This document shows, piece by piece, positions 10,590 to 22,310 of a stretch of DNA of 64,000 nt. Position numbers and translations under genes: made by a program. The stretch is taken from the NCBI RefSeq assembly GCF_036320965.1, contig NC_092225.1:81642113-81706112 (forward strand). Reading direction: 5' to 3'. The DNA is from Panulirus ornatus (Eukaryota > Arthropoda > Malacostraca > Decapoda > Palinuridae). The number at the start of each line of letters is the position of its first letter. Position 1 is the first letter of the stretch. Under the pieces are notes generated by a model. That model was not told the origin of the DNA and ran no database searches. It saw only the letters and a program-made list of their open reading frames with translations.

Positions 10590-12945
10590 TAATATACTTT
10601 GTCGCTGTCTCCCGCGTTTGAGAGGTAGCGCAAGGAAACAGACGAAAGAAATGGCCCAACCCCCCCATACACAGGTATATACATACGTCCACACACGCAA
10701 ATACACATACCTACACAGCTTTCCATGGTTTACCCCAGACGCTTCACATGCCTTGATTCAATCCACTGACAGCACGTCAACCCCGGTATACCACATCGCT
10801 CCAATTCACTCTATTCCTTGCCCTCCTTTCACCCTCCTGCATGTTCAGGCCCCGATCACACAAAATCTTTTTCACTCCATCTTTCCACCTCCAATTTGGT
10901 CTCCCTCTTCTCCTCGTTCCCTCCACCTCCGACACATATATCCTCTTGGTCAATCTTTCCTCACTCATTCTCTCCATGTGCCCAAACCACTTCAAAACAC
11001 CCTCTTCTGCTCTCTCAACCACGCTCTTTTTATTTCCACACATCTCTCTCACCCTTACGTTACTCACTCGATCAAACCACCTCACACCACACACTGTCCT
11101 CAAACACCTCATTTCCAGCACATCCATCCTCCTGCGCACAACTCTATCCACAGCCCACGCCTCGCAACCATACAACATTGTTGGAACCACCATTCCTTCA
11201 AACATACCCATTTTTGCTTTCCGAGATAATGTTCTCGACTTCCACACATTCTTCAAGGCCCCCAGAATTTTCGCCCCCTCCCCCACCCTATGATCCACTT
11301 CCGCTTCCATGGCTCCATCCGCTGCCAGATCCACTCCCAGATATCTAAAACACTTCACTTCCTCCAGCCTTTCTCCATTCAAACTCACCTCCCAATTGAC
11401 TTGACCCTCAACCCTACTATACCTAATTACCTTGCTCTTATTCACATTTACTCTTAACTTTCTTCTTTCACACACTTTACCCAACTCAGCCACCAGCTTC
11501 TGCAGTTTCTCACATGAATCAGCCACCAGCACTGTATCATCAGCGAACAACAACTGACTCACTACCCAAGCTCTCTCATCCCCAACAGACTTCATACTTG
11601 CCCCTCTTTCCAAAACTCTTGCATTCACCTCCCTAACAACCCCATCCATAAACAAATTAAACAACCACAGGAGACATCACACACCCCTGCAGCAAACCTA
11701 CATTCACTGAGAACCAATCACTTTCCTCTCTTCCTACACGTACACATGCCTTACATCCTCGATAAAAACTTTTCACTGCTTCTAACAACTTGCCTCCCAC
11801 ACCATTTATTCTTAATACCTTCCACAGAGCATCTCTATCAACTCTATCATATGCCCTCTCCAGATCCATAAATGCTACATACAAATCCATTTGCTTTTCT
11901 ATGTATTTCTCACATACATTCTTCAAAGCAAACACCTGATCCACGCATCCTCTACCACTTCTGAAACCACACTGCTCTTCCCCAATCTGATGCTCTGTAC
12001 ATGCCTTCACCCTCTCAATCAATACCCTCCCATATAATTTACCAGGAATACTCAACAAACTTATACCTCTGTAATTTGAGCACTCACTCTTATCCCCTTT
12101 GCCTTTGTACAATGGCACTATGCACGCATTCCGCCAATCCTCAGGCACCTCACCATGAGTCATACATACATTAAATAACCTTACCAACCAGTTAATAATA
12201 CAGTCACCCCCTTTTTTAACAAATTCCACTGCAATACCATCCAAACCTGCTGCCTTGCCGGTTTTCATCTTCCGCAAAGCTTTTACTACCTCTTCTCTGT
12301 TTACCAAATCATTTTCCCTAACCCTCTCACTTTGCACACCACCTCGACCAAAACACCCTATATCTGCCACTGTCATCAAACACATTCAACAAACCTTCAA
12401 AATACTCACTCCATCTCCTTCTCACATCACCACTACTTGTTATCACCTCCCCATTTGCGCCCTTCACTGAAGTTCCCATTTGCTCCCTTGTCTTACGCAC
12501 TTTATTTACCTCCTTCCAGAACATCTTTTTATTCTCCCTAAAATTTAATGATACTCTCTCACCCCAACTCTCATTTGCCCTCTTTTTCACCTCTTGCACC
12601 TCTCTCTTGACCTCCTGTCTCTTTCTTTTATACATCTCCCACTCAATTGCATTTTTTCCCTGTAAAAATCGTCCAAATGCCTCTCTCTTCTCTTTCACTA
12701 ATAATCTTACTTCTTCATCCCACCACTCACTACCCTTTCTAATCAACCCACCTCCCACTCGTCATACCACAAGCTTCTTTTGCGCAATCCATCACTGATT
12801 CCCTAAATACATTCCATTCCTCCCCCACTCCCCTTACTTCCATTGTTCTCACCTTTTTCCACTCTGTACTCAGTCTCTCCTGGTACTTCCTCACACAAGT
12901 CTCCTTCCCAAGCTCACTTACTCTCACCACCCTCTTCACCCCAAC
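10590..12945 (-). mobile_element. RTE LINE, long 5'-truncated copy (linker, RT, C-terminal domain, short 3' UTR)
   Basis: The minus strand encodes, in order, the linker (WWDEEVRLLVKEKREAFGRF), the RT ([86 protein letters not shown]) and the RTE C-terminal domain ending VVYRG at 10777. Frameshifts near 12750, 12367 and 11660 break it, so it is a pseudogene, though each part is well conserved. The AP endonuclease is missing. The 3' UTR is the short form (10590-10776). The 5' end is cut at (TA)n near 12946. Confidence 0.93.
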
Positions 12946-12981
12946 ATATATATATATATTTTTTTTTTTTTTTTATTTATA

Positions 12982-14237
12982 CTTTGTCGCTGTCTCCCGC
13001 GTTTGCGAGGTAGCGCAAGGAAACAGACGAAAGAAATGGCCCAACCCCCCCCCCCCCATACACATGTATATACATATGTCCACACACACAAATATACATA
13101 CCTACACAGCTTTCCATGGTTTACCCCAGACGCTTCACATGCCTTGATTCAATCCACTGACAGCACGTCAACCCCGGTATACCACATCGCTCCAATTCAC
13201 TCTATTCCTTGCCCTCCTTTCACCCTCCTGCATGTTCAGGCCCCGATCACACAAAATCTTTTTCACTTCATCTTTCCACCTCCAATTTGGTCTCCCTCTT
13301 CTCCTTGCTCCCTCCACCTCTGACACATATATCCTCTTTGTCAATCTTTCCTCACTCATTCTCTCCATGTGCCCAAACCATTTCAAAACACCCTCTTCTG
13401 CTCTCTCTCAACCACGCTCTTTTTATTTCCACACATCTCTCTTACCCTTACGTTACTTACTCGATCAAACCACCTCACACCACACATTGTCCTCAAACAT
13501 CTCATTTCCAGCACATCCACCCTCCTGCGCACAACTCTATCCATAGCCCACGCCTCGCAACCATACAACATTGTTGGAACCACTATTCCTTCAAACATAG
13601 CCATTTTTGCTTTCCGAGATAATGTTCTCGACTTCCACACATTCCTCAAGGCTCCCAGGATTTTCGCCCCCTCCCCCATCCTATGATCCACTTCCGCTTC
13701 CATGGTTCCATCCGCTGCCAGATCCACTCCCAGATATCTAAAACACTTTACTTCCTCCAGTTTTTCTCCATTCAAACTTACCTCCCAATTGACTTGACCC
13801 TCAACCCTACTGTACCTAATAACCTTGCTCTTATTCACATTTACTCTTAACTTTCTTCTTTCACACACTTTACCAAACTCAGTCACCAGCCTCTGCAGTT
13901 TCTCGCATGAATCAGCCACCAGCGCTGTATCATGAGCAAACAACAACTGACTCATTCCCAAGCTTTCTCATCCACAACAGACTTCATACTTGCCCCTCTT
14001 TCCAAAACTCTTGCATTCACCTCCCTAACAACCCCATCCATAAACAAATTAAACAACCATGGAGACATCACACACCCCTGCCGCAAACCTACATTCACTG
14101 AGAACCAATCACTTTCCTCTCTTCCTACACGTACACATGCCTTACATCCTCGATAAAAACTTTTCACTGCTTCTAACAACTTGCCTCCCACACCATATAT
14201 TCTTAATACCTTCCACAGAGCATCTCTATCAACTCTA

Positions 14238-14239
<2 letters not shown>
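12982..14239 (-). mobile_element. RTE LINE, 5'-truncated copy (RT second half, C-terminal domain, short 3' UTR)
   Basis: The minus strand encodes from [15 protein letters not shown] through [35 protein letters not shown] and the C-terminal domain to VVYRG at 13168, then the short 3' UTR. The catalytic FADD motif reads FAHD here, so the protein would be inactive. Frameshifts near 13960 and 13385 also break it. It is truncated at the TA tract at 14240. Confidence 0.92.

Positions 14240-14316
<77 letters not shown>
14240..14316. repeat. (TA)n and T16 tract
   Basis: TA 14240-14300, then T 14301-14316, marking the boundary between an RTE 5' truncation and mini-element copy C. Confidence 0.95.
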
Positions 14317-14536
14317 CAAACTATTCGCCATTTCCCGCGTTAGCGAGGTAGCGTTAAGAACAGAGGACTGGGCCTTTGAGGGAACATCCTAACCTGGCCC
14401 CCTTCTCTGTTCCTTCTCTTGGAAAAAAAAAAAGAGAGGGGGGGATTTCCAGCCACCCGCTCCCTCCCCTTTTAGTCGCCTTCTACGACACGCAGGGAAT
14501 GCGTGGGAAGTATTCTTTCTCCCCTAACCCCAGGGA
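14317..14536 (-). mobile_element. RTE-derived mini-element, copy C (first of three in tandem)
   Basis: Full-length ~220-bp copy in the same orientation as D and E. It is separated from copy D by a short TA tract (14537-14556). Confidence 0.9.
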
Positions 14537-14558
14537 TATATATATATATATATATTTT

Positions 14559-14786
14559 CATACTATTCACCATTTCCCGCGTTAGCAAGGTAGCGTTAAG
14601 AACAGAGGACTGGGCCTTAGAGGGAATATCCTCACCTGGCCCCTTCTCTGTTCCTTCTTTTGGAAAATTAAAAAAAAAACGAGTGGGGAGGATTTCCAGC
14701 CTCCAGCTCCCTCCCCTATTAGTCGCCTTCTACGACAGGCAGGGAATACATGGGAAGTGTTCTTTCCCCCCTATCCCCAGGGATGG
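14559..14786 (-). mobile_element. RTE-derived mini-element, copy D
   Basis: Full-length ~228-bp copy with the AAAATTAAAA homopolymer block typical of D and E, which links these two as closest relatives. It is followed directly by GGTATA and a T-rich tract that belongs to copy E. Confidence 0.9.
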
Positions 14787-14809
14787 TATATTTTTTTTCT
14801 TTTTTCTTT

Positions 14810-15035
14810 CAAACTGTTCGCCATTTCCCGCATTAGCGAGGTAGCGTTAAGAACAGAGGCCTGGGCCTTTGAGGGAATACCCTCACCTGGCCCAATTCTC
14901 TGTTCCTTCTTTTGGAAAATTAAAAAAAAAACGAGAGGGGAGGATTTCCAGCCCCCCGCTCCCTCCCCTTTTAGTCGCCTTTTACGACACGCAGGGAATA
15001 CGTGGGAAGTATTCTTTGTCCCCTATCCCCAGGAT

Positions 15036-15038
<3 letters not shown>
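14810..15038 (-). mobile_element. RTE-derived mini-element, copy E
   Basis: Third head-to-tail copy. Copies D and E share the CCAGGGATGG/CCAGGATGG start region, so the array may have grown by unequal exchange and not by three separate insertions. A TA tract at 15039-15084 follows. Confidence 0.9.
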
Positions 15039-15084
<46 letters not shown>

Positions 15085-15087
<3 letters not shown>

Positions 15088-15240
15088 GTAATCGAATACC
15101 CTTCGTCTCACATTGGAGCAACAGGGTCTCCACTGGTTATTTCTCGTAAGTTCATGCAACCAGCAGATAGCACGTTAGAGAATCTAACTGTACAACACGT
15201 AAATAGTGTATGTGAGCATGCCCTACCATATAACCTACAA
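15085..15240. other. 155-bp unique segment between repeats
   Basis: Non-repetitive, mixed-composition DNA flanked on both sides by TA tracts. It matches nothing else I can see in the window. It may be residual target DNA caught between insertions. Confidence 0.4.
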
Positions 15241-15263
15241 TATATATATATATATTTTTTTTT

Positions 15264-16285
15264 TTCTTTGTCGCTGTCTCCCGCGTTTGCGAGGTAGAGC
15301 AAGGAAACAGACGAAAGAAATGGCCCAACCCACCCCCATACACATGTATGTACATACGTCCACACACGCAAATATACATACCTACACAGCTTTCCATGGT
15401 TTACCCCAGACGCTTCACATGCCTTGATTCAATCCACTGACAGCACGTCAACCCCGGTATACCACATCGCTCCAATTCACTCTATTCCTTGCCCTCCTTT
15501 CACCCTCCTGCATGTTCAGGCCCCGATCGCACAAAATCTTTTTCACTCCATCTTTCCACCTCCAATTTGGTCTCCCACTTCTCCTCGTTCCCTCCACCTC
15601 CGACATATATATCCTCTTTGTCAATCTTTCCTCACTCATTCTCTCCATGTGACCAAACCATTTCAAAACACCCTCTTCTGCTCTCTCAACCACGCTCTTT
15701 TTATTTCCACACATCTCTCTTACCCTTACGTTACTTACTCGATCAAACCCCCTCACACCACACATTGTCCTCAAACATCTCATTTCCAGCACATCCATCC
15801 TCCTGCGCACAACTCTATGCATAGTCCACGCCTCGCAACCATACAACATTGTTGAAACCACTGTTCCTTCAAACATACCCATTTTTGCTTTCCGAGATAA
15901 TGTTCTCGACTTCCACACATTCTTCAAGGCTCCCAGAATTTTCGCCCCCTCCCCCACCCTATGATCCACTTCCGCTTCCATGGTTCCATCCGCTGCCAGA
16001 TCCACTCCCAGATATCTAAAACACTTCTCTTCCTCCAGTTTTTCTCCATTCATACTCACCTCCCAATTGACTTGACCCTCAACCCTACTGTACCTAATAA
16101 CCTTGCTCTTATTCACATTTACTCTTAACTTTCTTCTTTCACACACTTTACCAAACTCAGTCACCAGCTTCTACAGTTTCTCACATGAATCAGCCACCAG
16201 CGCTGTATCATCAGCGAACAACAACTGACTCACTTCCCAAGCTCTCTCATCCACAACAGACTTCATACTTGCCCCTCTTTCCAAA
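15264..16285 (-). mobile_element. RTE LINE, 5'-truncated copy
   Basis: The minus strand carries the RT end ([39 protein letters not shown]) and a C-terminal domain open from 16164 to 15448 (VVYRG), followed by the short 3' UTR. A stop in the LQKLVTEFG helix (near 16172) interrupts it. It meets a plus-strand RTE fragment head to head near 16290. Confidence 0.92.
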
Positions 16286-16301
16286 TATAAATAAATATAT
16301 A

Positions 16302-16862
16302 TTAAAAAAGGGGGTGACTATGTTGTTGACTGGTTGGTGAGGATGTTTGGTTCATGTTGAAGTGCCTGAGGATTGGCGGAATGCATGCATAGTGCCAACG
16401 TACAAAGGCAAAGGGGATAAAGGCGAGTTTGTTGAGTATTCCTGGGAAATTATATGGGAGGGTATTGATTGAAAGGGTCAAGGCATGTACAGAGCATCAG
16501 ATTGGGGAAGAGCAGTGTGGTTTCAGAAGTGGTAGAGGGTGTATGGATCAGGTGCTTGCTTTGAGGAATGTATGAGACGTACTTAGAAAAACAAATGTAT
16601 TTGTATGTAGCATTTATGGATCTGGAGAAGGCTTATGATAAAGAGTTGATAGAGATGCTTTGTAGAAGGTATTAAAGAGTATATGGTGTGTGAGGTAATT
16701 TGCTAAAAGCAGTGGAAAGTTTTTACTAAGGATGTAAGGTATGTGTACGAATAGGAAGAGAGGAAAGTGATTGGTTCCTAGTGAATGTTGGTTTGTGGTA
16801 GGGGTGCGTGATGTCTACGGTTGTTTAATTTGTTTATGGATGGGGTCGTTAGGGAGGAGCGT
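16302..16862 (+). mobile_element. Old RTE LINE fragment (RT first half), head to head with the previous copy
   Basis: The plus strand matches RTE RT from the KKGGDCIVDWLV region through the QCGFRSGRGC-equivalent and FMDLEKAYD to FMDGVVRE. Many substitutions and indels leave no long open frame. It is clearly more diverged than the adjacent minus-strand copy. It has neither a 5' UTR nor a 3' tail. Confidence 0.85.
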
Positions 16863-17204
16863 AAGTGTTGTGGTTATTTGATTATTCTTTGGTCTTAAAC
16901 AATCACCCATGCACACTTACACATGCTCAGTAAAGTTACTGGTCCAAGGTGCCATATGACCTGTATGTGATACAGTTTGAAAAAAATTCATTATCTTATG
17001 TACCCCTTTGAAGAATGCTGCGTACCCCCAGGTGTACACGCACCCCAGTTTGAACAACACTGCTCTGGACTAATTTGAACTGGAGAGGCATTTCATCATG
17101 ATGATCAGATCATCTTCATACCTTTTGTACCTTCATTGCTGGTTGAAATCACTAAGCATCTTGCCAGTTGAGTATCTATACCATCTTCATCCTACCTAAG
17201 CTCA
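16863..17204. other. Unique DNA, nothing recognised
   Basis: No open frame or repeat could be assigned. Confidence 0.4.
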
Positions 17205-17440
17205 TGTTACCCCCAGCTCCCGACCACCACACTCAACCTGGTCCTCACTAACAGCTTCACATAGGGACTGTCAAGAGTGTAGTAGAAGGCAAGCAGAATC
17301 ATCCTTGGATCATCGTACTCCAACTACCTAGAGGTTCTCATCTTGCTGAACTTGCCCACCCTCGCCAACCAATACCAGCAGTTCACCCAACAGTTTAGCA
17401 ATAAACTGCTGACACGCCTGTCAGAGTGATCTCCATTGCC
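17205..17440 (+). pseudogene. Fossil LINE C-terminal fragment (Jockey/CR1-like)
   Basis: One plus-strand frame, with several stops, reads ASRIILGSSYSNYLEVLILL, then NLPTLANQYQQFTQQFSNKL. This follows the well-known post-RT pattern of Jockey/CR1-type LINEs (R.C.RIILG.SY.SY..AL..L.LPTL..RY.Q...F..KLL). It is a short decayed piece belonging to a family distinct from the RTE. Confidence 0.55.
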
Positions 17441-19390
17441 CCTCCTGCATTGACTGCCATTTGTCACCACACTAGACTGATTTGATATCAGTTCTTGCAC
17501 AGAGTTAGGACCAGTCCTATACTTACCGTTGTGAAAATCATAATAAGTAAAGAGGGGGAAAGCTAAGCAAGGAAACTGATTTCTGTTAGTCAGTGTGGTA
17601 AAGTGAAAAAAGCTATTGCTTTGTAGAAGTAAATTGAATTTGATAAAACAACTCGTAAAATAGTTAAAAATTCATCGTTTTCAGGGGGGGAGAAAAAACT
17701 TGTGTGAGCATTTTGGGAAGATAACAGTAAACATTAAATAAGCTGGTGTTGACATGTTTCCCTGGACGATGTTGTCACCTCATTTATATACTGTTTTGGT
17801 GCACTTGCATTTTATGATGATTACAGGGCACTTAGATGTTTTGTGCTTCATTTGGTAACTTCACATTGCTTGAAAGGAAATTTGCTAAGTGGTCTTGATT
17901 ACCATTGTTTTGATCTGGATGGATGATTTTAAGTTTTTGAAAGAATTTTAGCTAATTCCCAACTTAGTGTTTCTGATAAACAATTCAGATGATCCGTAAT
18001 GGTTGACAAGTAGAAAAACCTTAGGTTGAAAGTGTTTTTATAGAAAAATAAAGGAGAGAGGTAACTCATTGAAATCAGTACTTGGAAACAAAGTATTGCG
18101 ACATGTATCAGAAAAGTTAAAAGATTATGAGATAAGTGAATTTCTGGATAATTAACAACCGGCTGGCTGCACAGACTTTGAAAATGAGGTCCCACATATG
18201 GGATGTTCACAAACAACTTGTAGAGGTGGCATGTCCATTATATTGGACATCAGCAGTGATTGGCATAAACTCTCTGGTATTCTTCTCCCTATTGCTACCA
18301 GTTTGTAAGCACTAATAACCATGCCTCTCTTTTAATATACTTTCATTTTCACCTACATCAGTCAGTGGCTTACCTCCTTACAATCTTTCTCACAATCCCA
18401 CAAATCCCTTTTCATGAGAAGGACTTTACTCTTGCCCTTACACTAACCCCAGACTTTACCCCAGTGGCATACCCAAATCATTTAGAGCCAGACCATCATC
18501 CAGTTTCCTGTTCCATAACAATACATATCTCCCCTTTGCTACTTTTATTTGATCTTTTTAAAAGTGAAATACAAGAAAAGAAGGGTTTCTAACCCCCCCC
18601 CTGCTGTTGCATCTTTTATTTGACTTCAACATGCAAGGAATCAGAAAGTAATATTCTTTCTCTATTATTCCATGGGAATTATATTCTTCGCCTGTCCTCA
18701 GTTTTCCATACGAATAATGAAAGGGGATTTTTCATTGGCTTTAATGTATCTTGCCTATTGGTATTAAATCACACGTTAATGTATAATGTAGGAGACAGAT
18801 TTTGGGGTTAAGTTGTAAGTATATTAAAGTAATACCTAATGAATGATAGAAAAGCATTGTAACTAGCATGATATAGCAGTACAAACATATGTAGGTAGTT
18901 GTTGCTGGGCAGCCAACAACCAGGGAGATATATTACCTGTACTACCCACCTGGGTAATGTGAGGGTTAGTGATGACTGCATAGTGAGTCAGTACTTCAGT
19001 GGTTGTCAAGTTGCACTCCTGTGAGCTAGGTAGCTGTCTTTCTGCCTCACCCACATGTGAACTACTGGCATTCTGTCCACAAACATGCAATCTTTCTTTG
19101 TCAACAGAATGCTTGACTGCTTAACTCTCGATTGTCTTTTGGTAAGCACTATGCACCTGCTCTGCCTTTTGGCAAAATGGTAGGAGCAAAAGGTTGAAGC
19201 AGTAGGTAGGAACATAGCCAGTAGGAGCCTTGAAACACTGTGCTAGAGTTGCCTTATGCCAGTGGCCTGTTAAGGGTGAAGCACTAAAGGCTAAGAAGCT
19301 GCACTGGAGTTCACTAGTTATGGAGACCCTATTGTTGTGGCCACCCCTTTTAGGGAGTTCCAGAAGGGAACTGGCATCAAAGATAGGTAA
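17441..19390. other. Unique intron-like DNA
   Basis: Short frames at 17929-18216, 18365-18592 and 18863-19215 have no recognisable domains and no splice context. A stretch near 18880-19100 has the look of a dispersed repeat, but no second copy is present in the window to prove it. Confidence 0.4.
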
Positions 19391-19394
19391 ATAG

Positions 19395-20225
19395 ATACAA
19401 AAGATATGTGCGATCTTTTAGTAGCCAACTTGCCTTGTTTTGGAGACACCTTTATTTCTATAGCCAGTGATTGGTGCTGAAATAGATGAAGTAACCCATG
19501 TGTTAACCTGTGATGGATGTTAGCCGTACTAGTGCCATATTTCTTACAATTTCTACAGGTGCCTTTTTCCACTTCCATTTTAATTTGAAGGCACACTTTA
19601 TAATGCAGAAATGACTTGTCAGAAGCAGTTGTAATTAGCACCAAGAAAAATTCTGAGATATACGTAAAATTACCTGTATAGCAGAGTGTCTTATCCTGTG
19701 AGGACTCGACCCTTCTTTATATGGGTTCCCTTTTCCTGTTTTTATTTAAATTGAAATGCACTTTTTATTGGTATTTAGAGATGCTTTATGTCGCAGGCAA
19801 CTTAAATAGCACCATAAAAAATCCTTGACTTATAGTTACCCTCATGGTACAGTGTCTTAACTAGTAAGAAGTTTAGCCATTCTTGTATGGGATACCCTTT
19901 TCTGCCGTCATTTAGATATGTGCACCCTTTATCGGTACGAAGAGATACCTTAAGTCATGAGCAACTCAAAATTAGTGGCAGAAGAATGTTGGATTAGGTA
20001 ATGATCGTTGTAAAGCATATATCAATGATAAACCAGTATATTTTGCTTGTTGCAGTGGTACATAAGATATGTGTGGTCTTTTAATTGCTTAATTTCCTTT
20101 GTTTCAGAGGACACATACCTTTGTTTTTGTAGCCAGTGGTTGGTGCCATGCATCATAGGTTTCAAGAGGAAAACACTGGAATAGCTGAAGTAACCTGTAT
20201 TTTATCCCCACAAGGACTAGCCATA
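19395..20225 (+). repeat. Diverged ~165-bp repeat, cluster 1
   Basis: A pattern of (A)TTTAAATTGAAATGCAC, then GGTATTTAGAGATGC, then a TTATGTCGCAG-like block recurs at about 19580, 19745 and 19912, a spacing near 167 bp. A larger echo links 19400-19500 with 20065-20200 (ATATGTG.GATCTTTTA.., TAGCCAGTG.TTGGTGC, GCTGAAGTAACC). The units are too diverged for a young satellite. A minus-strand 134-codon frame at 20162-20566 partly overlaps it and is probably chance. Confidence 0.55.
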
Positions 20226-21535
20226 TCTGTCAAGAAACAGAAAGATTTGTTAGGGGAGAGAGAACATGTTGTGAACATACATTGAAAACCAAGACCAAGA
20301 CAATCATGAGTGTGCTGATGACACCTCTTAAGTCTTTTTGTTCCACCATTGTTCCATGCATATGAATTGAAGTCCGACGAAATAGAAAGATTTACTGTTC
20401 TGTAAGGGTTTAACGTGTTTGTGACTTTATGATAATGGAACTGGTACTCACATTTCTGATGGTTTTGATGTTTGATGTAAAATAGTGTAGAATAAGGCTT
20501 ACACTGGAAGTTTGGTTTTATTTCAGCAGCAAAAGAAAAAAAAGTTAGGTGTTCCTTGACTACCACCTTATGAATTGCATAAGCATAGACTTTTCTTGTG
20601 AAAAAGTATTATATCTTGTACATGATAGATTGACAGCTGATGTGTCATTGCGATAATTTTTCGTTATTATCCTGTGTTAATAATTTACTTAGTGGAGGGC
20701 AAGGCTGTAAAGATCATGTTAAATGTGGAATTAAAAAATGTTGAATTTGGTGAGGTCTGAAGAAATCATCAAACCCTCTAAAGCCCTTTCCACATTTTTA
20801 TTTGCAGCTGATATTTACTTTGACTTTATTATTTGAAAATGCATGATGACTACTATTTACAAGCATTTGCTTGTTTGCAGTCTTTTTGGCATAGACTGTA
20901 TTGGAATGGCTTCACATATTTAACTCTGTGACACAATACAGCTAACAAAAGTGAAGTCTGCATATATCAAATATAGTATTGAAGCTTAGGTAAATTTGGG
21001 CTATTTGAAGAAGTTAGATGAGGTTCTCGTAGTTTCTTTTGATTTTTGGAAATGCTCTAGTTTTGTGTTGAATAATCTGTAATCATAAACAGATTCAATT
21101 GCTAGAGTGGATTGGAAGAGAACGCCATTTGTGTTTAGAGGAATGCAAACCATGGCCATCATTTGGATTGAAATTGACCATAGATTTAAATGTTTCTCTG
21201 ATAACATATAAGAATAGGGTAGCTTTTGGATGCTTTTGGAAGTAGGGTAAGGTTTTTGCAGATACCATACTGTGAATTGCTATGTTTTGTCTACTTTTAT
21301 GTTGCTTAATCCAGTATTTTTTTGTGATGTTAATGGCTCTTTTCACCATCAATTTGTTTTATATTACAGGATAAGAAATTTTTCCTGAACACACTTCCTA
21401 TTTGATAATATATAATCCAATCATTGTTTGATAATGCTTCCACCTGAGTACTTACAATGGATACACTGGATACAAGTTAAAGCTATATTCACTAAATCTA
21501 TTTTAGGTGTGTGGCATGAGTTATGGTTTGGAATG
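20226..21535. other. Unique intron-like DNA, no supported gene
   Basis: AT-rich, with several short frames in both directions and none with recognisable domains. Confidence 0.4.
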
Positions 21536-21539
21536 TGCT

Positions 21540-22230
21540 CCAGTCTTTTCTCAAGAGGCAAATTGACTGAATACTTGTAATTTGATAGGCTACATAAACC
21601 ACGGCAATGTTGTTTCAAGGTGGGAAGATCTTGCCTCTCCCAATTGACTGACCTCTGTGATAAGATCGTAAAGACTCTAGAGGACAAACAAAATGCTGAT
21701 GTGATGTACACAAACTTTGCAAAAGTATTTTATAAATGTAACTTTTGTGCCCCAGCATATATCTAACGTACCCTGACACAGTTATAAATTGTACCTTATC
21801 TAGTGTCTCCACAGTGAAAAGCTGAGTCCCCCAAGGAACTGTACTAGTATCCCTTTTGTTCCTCATTTTTATGTGTCATGTTGATATGAATGCAAGTTAA
21901 GGTTCACCCTTTGTGGACAGGAGTACAGTATGAAAATCACATCAGTTGAGGACACTGAAAGTCTATAAAAAGACATAAATGAAGTTATCAGGTGGGCAGT
22001 TGAGAACAACATGCTTTTCATTGGAGATTAGTTTTAATTCAGGTATGGGGAAAATGGAGAAATTGAAAACTACAGAATACTAGATGGACATAGGGTCTTT
22101 ATAAACAAATTACATATGTAAAAGACCTTGGAATAATAATTTCATATGATTTCAGTGAACACAGCATAATAGTTGCAGCCTCTAGAAGAATGCGTCAAAA
22201 ACCTTTTATTCACGATGTTCACTTATGGAG
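21540..22230 (+). pseudogene. Fossil Jockey-like LINE reverse transcriptase
   Basis: With frame shifts allowed, the plus strand reads SCLSQLTDLCDKIVKTLEDK, then NADVMYTNFAKVFYKCNF (motif A: YTDFAKAFDK in intact relatives), then PQGTVL and FLIFMCHVDMN (motif B region), and later VKDLGIIISYDFSEH (motif E region). This order and wording match Jockey-superfamily RTs common in arthropods. The catalytic Asp of motif A reads Asn, and there are several stops. It is a dead, old copy. Confidence 0.8.
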
Positions 22231-22310
22231 TGAATAGAGCAAATATATATTATTATATTTTATATTTTCTGGTACTTTTATACCAAATTTTTTCACTAGT
22301 ATGATATTTG

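Noticed and set aside
20162..20566. 134-codon minus-strand frame
   Set aside because: Overlaps the diverged 165-bp repeat, has no recognisable domain and no neighbouring exons.
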